Of a stretch of 26,223 nucleotides of DNA, positions 16,372 to 23,393 are shown one piece after another; positions within the stretch are counted from its first letter, which is position 1; the number at the start of each line of letters is the position of its first letter. A program made the position numbers and the translations under genes. This DNA comes from Deltaproteobacteria bacterium (GTDB lineage: Bacteria; Desulfobacterota; Desulfofervidia; Desulfofervidales; DG-60). Where the stretch lies: contig JAGGTC010000144.1 in NCBI GenBank assembly GCA_021163945.1, positions 1 to 26,223 of the forward strand, given 5' to 3'. Below the pieces are notes generated by a model. The model was given only the letters and a program-made list of their open reading frames with translations. It did no database searches and was not told where the DNA came from.

Positions 16372-17131
16372 GTATAAAAGTGGGCCAGAGAAATATGTAA
16401 TGGTTATTGACATTGATAAGTGTACAGGCTGTGGGGCATGTGTAATAGCCTGTGCCGTAGAAAATAATCTCCCTGTAAGGACAGACGAGACCAGAAAGCT
16501 CTTGAGTGTAGACTGGTTAGTCATCTATAAGATTACAAATGGTAAGCCATTTCCAAAGACACGCATAGCCTATATCCCTAGGGGTTGTATGCACTGTGAT
16601 AATCCTATGTGTGTACATGTATGCCCTGCCAGTGCTACTGACAAGGACGATAAAGGGGTAGTAAGTCAGATTTATCCCCGTTGCTTTGGGTGCCGGTACT
16701 GTATGGCAGCCTGCCCCTATCATGCAAGGGTATTTAATTGGTGGGACCCTACCTTCCCTAAAGGGACAGAAAGGGGCCTTAATCCAGATGTCTCCACACG
16801 GATGAGGGGTGTAGTAGAGAAGTGCTCTTTTTGCAACCATCGTTATCAGAGGGCAAAGGAAAAGGCCATGCTAGAGGGGAGGACTACATTAAGAGATGGT
16901 GAATATATAACTGCCTGTGCAGAGGCCTGCCCTACAGGTGCTATTACCTTTGGCAATGTGAAGGATCCAAATAGTAAGGTATCAAAATTGGTAAAGAGCC
17001 CCTATGCCTTTAGGCTTTTAGAGAAATTTGGGACTGAGCCAAGTGTATATTATATCAGCAGACAAGAATGGGTAAGGCGAGAGGCCGACCGTTACTTTGA
17101 AGAAAAGGCAAAAAAAATTAGTAAGGAGTAA
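16355..17131 (+). CDS. qrcC: Four-cluster Fe-S subunit QrcC
   Basis: 258 residues. All 16 cluster cysteines are present: C23/26/29/33, then CMHCDNPMCVHVC, CFGCRYCMAAC, and CSFC...CAEAC. This is the PsrB/HybA/QrcC family that wires the periplasmic subunits to the membrane subunit. It has no signal peptide; relatives are carried across by the Tat signal of the large subunit. The start overlaps qrcB and has AGGAAGG upstream. Confidence 0.92.
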   Translation: MKHEHKYKSGPEKYVMVIDIDKCTGCGACVIACAVENNLPVRTDETRKLLSVDWLVIYKITNGKPFPKTRIAYIPRGCMHCDNPMCVHVCPASATDKDDKGVVSQIYPRCFGCRYCMAACPYHARVFNWWDPTFPKGTERGLNPDVSTRMRGVVEKCSFCNHRYQRAKEKAMLEGRTTLRDGEYITACAEACPTGAITFGNVKDPNSKVSKLVKSPYAFRLLEKFGTEPSVYYISRQEWVRREADRYFEEKAKKISKE

Positions 17132-17134
17132 GAG

Positions 17135-18370
17135 ATGGATGCTGCACTAATTCCACCAGGTGTAAAAAGGTGTGATTTTAAAATATTTTTGGGATGGATA
17201 TTATTTTTATTAGCAATAATAGGCTGGGGTGCCTATGCAGTATTCCTTGTGTGGTACAAGGCACTAAATCAAACAAATATGAATAATTACTTCGGATTCG
17301 GTATCTGGATTACATTAGACTTGTCTGTAATTGCCTTAGGTGGTGGGGCATTCTTTACTGCATTTTTAAGATACATCTTGGGCATAGACAAATTAAAGAA
17401 CATTATTAGCCTGGCTACAATTGTAGGTTGGATCTGTTATGCCAGTGCACTGCTTGTATTAGGGCTTGATGTAGGGCAACCGTTGCGTGGCTGGCATATT
17501 TTCTGGTATGCCAATGTCCACTCCATGCTTACAGAGGTGGCCTTTTGCATTACCACCTATTTTATTGTCTTGTGCATTGAGGTCCTCCCTATAGTCCTAG
17601 AGAATGTGCAACTGGCAAAAAATAGGTTCATCCACCTCTTTAGCCATAACCTGCATGAATATATGTATGTCTTTGCCGCAGTAGGTGTCTTCCTCTCATT
17701 CTTCCATCAAGGCTCTTTAGGTGGGATGTATGGGGTGCTCCATACCCGCCCCTTTGCCTATCGTACAGGCTTCTTTATATGGCCTTGGACGTTCTTTATA
17801 TTTATCCTCTCTGCAATTGCCTCAGGCCCGGCCCTAACACTTTTGGTTACTTGGATATTACAAAAGGTAACAGGCAGGAGGCTAGTGACCAAAGATGTAA
17901 TATTGCTTTTGGCAAAGATAACAGGTAGTATTTTGTGTTTTTATCTAATTGTAAAATTTATAGATACTTGGTATTGGGCAACACACATACTCCCTGAAAA
18001 GGGTATGACTTTGAAGGAGTGTTACCAGGGTTGGTTTGGTCCTTATGGACTATGGCTACTTTTTGCAGAACTTGGAGTATTTGGCATAATCCCAGCTATC
18101 ATCTTAATTACCCCAAGATTTAGGGAAAATGAATGGTTGCTTGCTGTGGGTTGCCTATTTGATTGTGTTGGCATTATAATAAATCGTTTTGTCTTTACCG
18201 TCCAGACCCTGGCTATCCCTACCTATCCATTCGATAAGTGGGTTGTCTATTCACCCAGTTGGCAGGAATGGGCATCTACTATCATGATAATTGCTATAGG
18301 GGCCTTGGTTATCTCCTTGGCTTATCGTTATCTGCCCCTCTTTCCCCAAGAGCCAGAATTAAATCCTTAA
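17135..18370 (+). CDS. qrcD: NrfD/PsrC-like integral membrane quinone-reducing subunit QrcD
   Basis: 411 residues with about ten membrane helices. Family landmarks are LGLDVGQPLRGWH (helix 3/4 turn) and HSMLTE just after it, where relatives place the quinone site. It anchors QrcABC and reduces menaquinone. It starts three bases after qrcC; a hairpin follows four bases after its stop. Confidence 0.92.
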   Translation: MDAALIPPGVKRCDFKIFLGWILFLLAIIGWGAYAVFLVWYKALNQTNMNNYFGFGIWITLDLSVIALGGGAFFTAFLRYILGIDKLKNIISLATIVGWICYASALLVLGLDVGQPLRGWHIFWYANVHSMLTEVAFCITTYFIVLCIEVLPIVLENVQLAKNRFIHLFSHNLHEYMYVFAAVGVFLSFFHQGSLGGMYGVLHTRPFAYRTGFFIWPWTFFIFILSAIASGPALTLLVTWILQKVTGRRLVTKDVILLLAKITGSILCFYLIVKFIDTWYWATHILPEKGMTLKECYQGWFGPYGLWLLFAELGVFGIIPAIILITPRFRENEWLLAVGCLFDCVGIIINRFVFTVQTLAIPTYPFDKWVVYSPSWQEWASTIMIIAIGALVISLAYRYLPLFPQEPELNP

Positions 18371-18373
18371 TTA

Positions 18374-18399
18374 AAGGCCCCTTTAAGGGGGCCTTATTT
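18374..18399 (+). terminator. Hairpin after qrcD, weak terminator or processing site
   Basis: AAGGCCCC (18374-18381) and GGGGCCTT (18388-18395) form a perfect 8-bp stem with a 6-base loop, followed by ATTTCCTT. The T-run is poor, and the next gene starts only about 15 bases later, so read-through is likely. Confidence 0.6.
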
Positions 18400-18413
18400 C
18401 CTTATGAAAATTG

Positions 18414-18812
18414 ATGAAAAGGAGTGTCTTCTTAAAGACCATTTTTGTTCTTGCCACTATACTCCTTTGTATTATCTTCCTCTATCCCATCATCTCCTAC
18501 CTCCTTTATAGGGAACAAAAGATAGTAAAGGTCAGTTTTCACCCCAATGAGCGTCTGGGGAAGGTCAATTTTAAAAAAGGAGTATACCTTATAAAAAGTA
18601 ATCATAACTGGTATGCCCTTTCTGCACACTGTACACATCTGGGCTGCATTGTAAATTTTGATGAAAAAACAGAAAAGTTCCATTGCCCTTGTCATGGGAG
18701 TGTATTTGATATCTCTGGAAAAAGGGTAGCTGGGCCTGCAAATAGGCCTTTGACAAGGCTTCCTTTGAGATTTATGAAAAATGGTGACATTATAGTAATA
18801 AAAAGAGATTAA
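18414..18812 (+). CDS. Rieske [2Fe-2S] protein
   Basis: 132 residues, with one N-terminal membrane helix and a periplasmic Rieske domain. Numbered from the in-frame TTG at 18411, the motifs are CTHLGC (C74, H76, C79) and CPCHGS (C92, C94, H95): two Cys and two His ligands plus the disulfide pair C79-C94, as in high-potential Rieske proteins of bc complexes. GPANRPL is the expected proline loop. ATG at 18414 is chosen; no clear ribosome site precedes it. It pairs with the cytochrome b gene 11 bases downstream. Confidence 0.93.
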   Translation: MKRSVFLKTIFVLATILLCIIFLYPIISYLLYREQKIVKVSFHPNERLGKVNFKKGVYLIKSNHNWYALSAHCTHLGCIVNFDEKTEKFHCPCHGSVFDISGKRVAGPANRPLTRLPLRFMKNGDIIVIKRD

Positions 18813-18823
18813 TAGAGATTTGG

Positions 18824-19669
18824 ATGGGCTACTTGAGGCATTATCTTTCATTTTATTTACCTCGTTTAATACTCTCCTCCTTCCTGATTTGTATCCTCTC
18901 AGGCATATTTTTGACCATTCACTATAGACCATTTGGAGACGTGTTTAGGTGTGTAGAAGAAATTACTACTGTCATTCCATATGGTTTTTTCTTTAGAAGG
19001 CTTCATTATATTACAGGTCAATTATTTGTTATCCTTGCATTAATTCACATTGGTGACCATTTTTTGAGGAGGACATACAGAAGGTATAGGTTTAGGGATT
19101 GGCTAAGCCTTATAGCCTCTATATACATAGCATTTGCTATCATCTTTATGGGATTTGTCCTAAAAGGGGATAAAGAGGGAATCTTTGCAGGAAACATCAT
19201 GTTGAATATTATCAAAGGCATCCCCCTTATAGGAAATTCTATTTCAGATATATTTATAAGGGAGGGAGAAGATTTTTTCTGGTTGCCATTTCTCTATCAC
19301 TGCTTTATTCTCCCTCTATTTCTTATAATTTTTACCCGTAGACATATCCATAATTGGCTACCTAATAGGGGTTTCTTTCTTTATGTCACATTATTCCTTT
19401 CTACATTTGCTGTATTTTTTAAGATGCCTATGGATATACCTCCAGATGCAGTAGTCCCTACAGTAAAAGGCCCATGGTTTTTCTTGGCAATCCAAAAGTG
19501 TCTAACAAAAATACCCCCCCTATTTGCGGGGATTGGGATCCCAATCTCTTTTTTTATACTTATCTCACTAATTTCTTTATCAAAGGGACACCTAGAATGG
19601 TTTATTCGTTACACTATCTTAATTTTTGCCATTGTTTATGGCATTATTACTATTTTGGAGTATAGATAA
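18824..19669 (+). CDS. Cytochrome b (b6-type core with subunit IV-like extension)
   Basis: 281 residues, multi-pass. Two haem b ligand pairs are visible: H61/H75 (13 residues between) and H159/H174 (14 between, the b6 spacing). The Qo-loop position reads K-G-P-W-F-F instead of P-E-W-Y, so the usual Glu is missing. About two to three C-terminal helices follow, shorter than a full cytochrome b. With the Rieske protein it should oxidise menaquinol. No cytochrome c1/f gene follows. Confidence 0.88.
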   Translation: MGYLRHYLSFYLPRLILSSFLICILSGIFLTIHYRPFGDVFRCVEEITTVIPYGFFFRRLHYITGQLFVILALIHIGDHFLRRTYRRYRFRDWLSLIASIYIAFAIIFMGFVLKGDKEGIFAGNIMLNIIKGIPLIGNSISDIFIREGEDFFWLPFLYHCFILPLFLIIFTRRHIHNWLPNRGFFLYVTLFLSTFAVFFKMPMDIPPDAVVPTVKGPWFFLAIQKCLTKIPPLFAGIGIPISFFILISLISLSKGHLEWFIRYTILIFAIVYGIITILEYR

Positions 19670-19671
19670 AA

Positions 19672-20463
19672 ATGCTCTCACAGATATTTATTAATGCACC
19701 ATATGACCTTTTGATAAGTAAATATCTGCCATTTTTTCTTGAAAGACGCATCAATCCTGAGATCTATTTTAGTCCTGAGATATTGGACAAATTTCCAGAG
19801 GATGAATTTAGGGCACTAGCAAGGGAACTGCAAAAAAATCAGATTAAAACTACATTTCATGCACCATACCTTGGCCTTGACCCAGGGGCAATAGACAGCA
19901 AGATCAGAGGGGCTACATTAGAGAGATTGAGGCAACTATTTGAAATTGCCCCCATTTTTAAACCTATTTTGATAGTAGCACACGCTGCCTATGATGAGCG
20001 TGTATATGAAGAACACCAAAAGGAATGGCTTAGAAGTAGCATAAATACATGGAATAGTCTGCTACCTTTAGCAGAGAGGAACAAGGTTTTACTAACCCTA
20101 GAAAATGTGTTTGAACCTGGCCCTGAAATCCTATTAAAACTCTTTCAATCATTAAAGTCATCTTATATTGGCTTCTGTCTTGATATAGGGCATCAACATG
20201 CATTTACAAAGACCAAGATCTCTGATTGGCTGATACTCTTTCCCTATCTTAAACAGGTGCATCTCCATGACAACCATGGGATAAGGGATGAACATATAGG
20301 GCTTGGTAAGGGAAATATTGACTTTCTCTATTTCTTTAGATTATTGATGAAATACAATGTAAGGCCATTAATTACCTTAGAACCACATACAGAACAGGCA
20401 TTTTGGGATAGCCTGGATTACCTTAATAGGCTGCCTGAAGACATCAAGCAATTTTTAAAATAA
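19672..20463 (+). CDS. Xylose-isomerase-like TIM-barrel protein (sugar phosphate isomerase/epimerase or endonuclease IV-like)
   Basis: 263 residues of the AP-endonuclease-2/xylose-isomerase-like TIM-barrel superfamily. Probable metal ligands are H63 (FHAPY), H104 (VAHAAYD), E144 (TLENV), D171 and H174 (DIGHQH), H199 (HLHDN), D206/H208 (RDEHIGLGKG) and E237 (LEPH), a nearly complete trinuclear-type set. The substrate is unknown. It starts two bases after the cytochrome b stop, so it is cotranscribed with the Rieske/cytochrome b pair. Confidence 0.8.
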   Translation: MLSQIFINAPYDLLISKYLPFFLERRINPEIYFSPEILDKFPEDEFRALARELQKNQIKTTFHAPYLGLDPGAIDSKIRGATLERLRQLFEIAPIFKPILIVAHAAYDERVYEEHQKEWLRSSINTWNSLLPLAERNKVLLTLENVFEPGPEILLKLFQSLKSSYIGFCLDIGHQHAFTKTKISDWLILFPYLKQVHLHDNHGIRDEHIGLGKGNIDFLYFFRLLMKYNVRPLITLEPHTEQAFWDSLDYLNRLPEDIKQFLK

Positions 20464-20485
20464 AAAGCCGGCCATTACAGCCGGC
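20457..20485 (-). terminator. Intrinsic terminator (minus strand) of the NtrC operon and predicted sRNA
   Basis: GCCGGC (20467-20472) pairs with GCCGGC (20480-20485) around a 7-base loop; on the minus strand it is followed by TTTTTATTTT. On the plus strand there is no T-run, so it works leftward only. It overlaps the 3' end of the TIM-barrel gene. Confidence 0.8.
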
Positions 20486-20517
20486 CAAGAGGAGGGAGAA
20501 AAGAGGTGATGCTCTAA
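20458..20517 (-). ncRNA. Predicted sigma54-driven small RNA, about 60 nt
   Basis: The transcript would run from about 20517 (12 bases after the -12 GC) to the T-run of the terminator. Its 5' part is single-stranded and pyrimidine-rich, with ACCUC and CUCCCUCCUCUU (anti-Shine-Dalgarno-like). The 3' part is the terminator hairpin. No ORF fits. This is inferred from promoter, terminator and position; expression is not shown. Confidence 0.5.
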
Positions 20518-20527
20518 AAATAGGATA

Positions 20528-20543
20528 TGCAATTTCCTTGCCA
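20528..20543 (-). promoter_or_regulatory. Sigma54 (-24/-12) promoter
   Basis: Minus strand TGGCAAGGAAATTGCA compares with the consensus TGGCACG-N4-TTGCW. Both blocks have exact spacing, and 11 of 12 defined positions match (A for C at the sixth base). Confidence 0.65.
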
Positions 20544-20596
20544 TAAAAAATTATAGAGATAGAGGCATTTTTTAGAACTAGGTGCTTAACAAAAGT

Positions 20597-20608
20597 ACAA
20601 ATTTTTGT
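20597..20608. promoter_or_regulatory. Candidate activator-binding dyad 1
   Basis: ACAAATTTTTGT has 5-base inverted arms ACAAA/TTTGT, centred about 86 bases upstream of the predicted sigma54 start, a typical enhancer distance. Confidence 0.4.
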
Positions 20609-20651
20609 TCATAAATCAAAAATCCCTTAAATTACATAATAATTCTAAGGT

Positions 20652-20663
20652 TCAAAAATTTGT
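20652..20663. promoter_or_regulatory. Candidate activator-binding dyad 2
   Basis: TCAAAAATTTGT repeats the reverse complement of dyad 1 at 11 of 12 positions. It is centred about 141 bases upstream of the predicted start and 55 bases from dyad 1. Confidence 0.4.
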
Positions 20664-20667
20664 CCTA

Positions 20668-22029
20668 CTAGGGTGATAAATTGTATTTTTTTATCTTGTA
20701 TTGAAGCAGGCTCTTTGTAATACCTAAGAGTTTAGCGGCCTTTGCCTGCACATAATTTGTCTTTACAAGGGCCTGCCTAATCAATTCTGCCTCAATATTT
20801 TCTAAAACCTGAGGGAGCTTTATATCAGAGGAAAGGTCTTTGAGATCAAAATAGAGGTTTTTTTTCTGTAATGCCTCAGGCAGATGATAGGGCTTGATAA
20901 TACCATGCTCACAAAGGACTACTGCCCTTTCAATGGCATTTTCCAATTCCCTAATATTTCCAGGCCATGGATACTCATAGATACGACGGAACGCCTCCTC
21001 TGATACCTTTATCTCCCCCTTTCCTATCTCACTAGTATATTTTTTGAGGAAATGTGCTACCAATAGGGGGATATCATCCTTTCTTTCCCTTAGGGGAGGG
21101 AGGTGAATATGGACAACATTTAGACGATAATAGAGGTCTTCCCTAAATGTACCCATTTTTATAGACTCTTTTAAGTCCCTATTAGAGGCAGCAATGATCC
21201 TTACATCTACCTTAATGGTCTTTGTACCACCTACCCTCTCAAATTCCCTTTCTTGCAACACCCTTAGAAGCTTTACCTGCAATGCAGGGGACATATTGTT
21301 TACCTCATCCAAAAAAAGTGTACCCCCATCGGCCAACTCAAATCTTCCCTTACGCATGCTTATGGCACCTGTAAAGGAGCCCTTTTCATGACCAAATAAT
21401 TCACTCTCAAGAAGGGTATCTGCTAGGGCACCACAATTGACAGAGACAAATGGCCTATCTCTGCGTGGGCTGTTATAGTGGATGGCCTTTGCTACCAGTT
21501 CCTTACCTGTGCCGCTTTCCCCAGTGATAAGGACAGTGGTCTTTGTGGCTGCTACCTTTTTTATCATCTCAAATATAAATTGCATCTTCTTGCTCTTTCC
21601 AATGATATTTCCAAATTGGTATTTTGAATGAAGGGCATAGGTCAAGCGCCTATTTTCCTTTAGAAGATGATACATATTAATGGCCTTACGGATATTGAGC
21701 TTTAACTCCTCATTTTCAAATGGCTTTGTAATATAATCAAATGCCCCCTTTTTCATGGCCTCTACCGCCTTTTCTATGGTACCATAAGCAGTCATCATAA
21801 TGACAGGGAGCTCAGGTTTTTTCTCTTTTACCCTCTCCAAGAAGATGATGCCATCCATTTTGGGCATCTTCATATCTGTAATTACCAAATCCAAGTCCAC
21901 ATTGTTTATGATCTCCAATGCCTCCAATGGGTTAGGGGTGGTCAGTACCTCATAGCCCTCTTCGCTCAAGAGTGCCTCTAATACCACTAAATAGTTTTTT
22001 TCATCGTCAACGACCAAGATCGTCTCCAT
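20668..22029 (-). CDS. NtrC-family sigma54-dependent response regulator
   Basis: 453 residues. The receiver domain has phospho-acceptor D52, T80 and K102. The AAA+ domain shows Walker A GESGTGKE (170-177), the sigma54-contact loop GSFTGA (217-222), Walker B LFLDEV (238-243) and the R-finger region FREDLYYRLNV. The C-terminal Fis-type helix-turn-helix ends in AAKLLGITKSLLQYKIKK. Once phosphorylated it should form a ring that opens sigma54 promoters. It starts two bases after the histidine kinase stop. Its own targets are unknown; a sigma54 promoter lies 125 bases past its stop codon. Confidence 0.95.
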   Translation of the reverse strand: METILVVDDEKNYLVVLEALLSEEGYEVLTTPNPLEALEIINNVDLDLVITDMKMPKMDGIIFLERVKEKKPELPVIMMTAYGTIEKAVEAMKKGAFDYITKPFENEELKLNIRKAINMYHLLKENRRLTYALHSKYQFGNIIGKSKKMQFIFEMIKKVAATKTTVLITGESGTGKELVAKAIHYNSPRRDRPFVSVNCGALADTLLESELFGHEKGSFTGAISMRKGRFELADGGTLFLDEVNNMSPALQVKLLRVLQEREFERVGGTKTIKVDVRIIAASNRDLKESIKMGTFREDLYYRLNVVHIHLPPLRERKDDIPLLVAHFLKKYTSEIGKGEIKVSEEAFRRIYEYPWPGNIRELENAIERAVVLCEHGIIKPYHLPEALQKKNLYFDLKDLSSDIKLPQVLENIEAELIRQALVKTNYVQAKAAKLLGITKSLLQYKIKKYNLSP

Positions 22030-22031
22030 AC

Positions 22032-23393
22032 TTATGCCCTCAAAACAAATATTACCCTGGTCCCCTCTCCCTCTTTGCTCTCAATCCTAATCTCACCACC
22101 ATGACTTTCAACAATGCTTTTCACAATACAAAGCCCTAATCCACTGCCCTTCTCTTTGGTGGTAAAGAATGGATTGAATACCTTTTTCAATATCCCCTCA
22201 GGGATACCAGGGCCTGAGTCCAAAAATTCTATATAAACATGGCGGTTCTCTCCATCAAATTGATTTTTTATCAATAACCTACCACCTTCAGGCATTGCCT
22301 GAATCGCATTTATTAACACATTCAAAGATGCCCTATAAAGCAGGTCTGGATCGGCCTTAATAATAGGTGAATCCTGATACTGTTTTACTACCCTGATATT
22401 GTGTTTTTCAAATTCTGGTCTTAGATAATTTACTGCCTTCTCCAGTACCTCCTTGATATTACAATTGGTAAAATTTGGTATCTGTGGACGTGCAAAGTCC
22501 AAAAATTCTGTTAATACACGATTTAGGCGATTAGTCTCATCTACAATAATCTCTAGGAGTTGAGAATGGATCTTGTTATCCGATATCTTTTTCTTTAACA
22601 TCTCAGCAGTACTCTTTATAATCCCCAAGGGGTTGCGAATCTCGTGTGAGACAGCGGCCACCATCTCTCCTAAGGTTGCTAGGTGTTCTGCTTGACGTAG
22701 TTGATCCTCTAATCTCTTTTTCTCCCTTGCCCGACTCTCAATGATTTTATCAGCACGCCTTACAATCAATGTAAGCCCAACAAATAATAAAATCATAGTA
22801 ATAAAGGCACTCCCTATGACAGTATGTTGGAATTGGCTTATTATCTTACAGTCCTTAGAGAGGTTTTGGACAATTTCAAAAATGCCTAAAATCCACTTGG
22901 TCTCCTGACCAAGGGGCTTTTCTGCCCGAAATGGGACATAGGTCTTCAGTCTGTGGACAACAAGCTTAGAGGCAATCTGCCCCTGTTTGGCCAATTCAAA
23001 CTCTTTAGAGACATTCCCCCTTTTGCCTACAAGATTGGGGTCTGTGCTATAGGCTATAATCCCATTTACATCGTATATATTTACCTGTTCAATGTCAAAT
23101 CCATGGATGGTATTCCTTACAATCTTGTCCAGGACCTCAAATTGTGCCCTCTCCCTTAGCCTTATCTTACCAAAGCGTAGATAAGTGGGGATAGTAAACT
23201 GTAAATATACTTGATGATTGAGATTTTCTCCTACTAAATGGGCATATTCCTCACTCTTTTTAAGAAGAAGCGATTTCCCACCCCGGGAGACTATAAAGGA
23301 GAGTATCAGCGTGCTGATAAAGATTAAGCCAAAGCTGGTATAGGCAAAGTATTTAACAAGTTTAAAAGGCCTAATGCTTTCAATTCCCTGCAT
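22032..23393 (-). CDS. Membrane sensor histidine kinase
   Basis: 453 residues. Two membrane helices (about 16-36 and 191-211) flank a periplasmic sensor region of about 150 residues with a Cache/PAS-like stretch (VNIYDVNGIIAYSTDPNLVGK). A dimerisation domain follows with H250 in VSHEIRNPL, then a catalytic domain: N-box LNVLINAIQAM (N362), G1 DSGPGIP, F-box NPFFTTK and G2 GSGLGL. It is the cognate partner of the NtrC-type regulator encoded next. Its ATG overlaps the pgi stop (TAATG), so kinase synthesis is coupled to a glycolytic enzyme. The signal is unknown. Confidence 0.94.
   Translation of the reverse strand: MQGIESIRPFKLVKYFAYTSFGLIFISTLILSFIVSRGGKSLLLKKSEEYAHLVGENLNHQVYLQFTIPTYLRFGKIRLRERAQFEVLDKIVRNTIHGFDIEQVNIYDVNGIIAYSTDPNLVGKRGNVSKEFELAKQGQIASKLVVHRLKTYVPFRAEKPLGQETKWILGIFEIVQNLSKDCKIISQFQHTVIGSAFITMILLFVGLTLIVRRADKIIESRAREKKRLEDQLRQAEHLATLGEMVAAVSHEIRNPLGIIKSTAEMLKKKISDNKIHSQLLEIIVDETNRLNRVLTEFLDFARPQIPNFTNCNIKEVLEKAVNYLRPEFEKHNIRVVKQYQDSPIIKADPDLLYRASLNVLINAIQAMPEGGRLLIKNQFDGENRHVYIEFLDSGPGIPEGILKKVFNPFFTTKEKGSGLGLCIVKSIVESHGGEIRIESKEGEGTRVIFVLRA

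Noticed and set aside
20487..20516. Plus-strand strong ribosome-site-like tract followed by ATG CTC TAA
   Set aside because: The ORF is two codons long with no leader function visible. The purine tract is better explained as the complement of the minus-strand sRNA pyrimidine tract.
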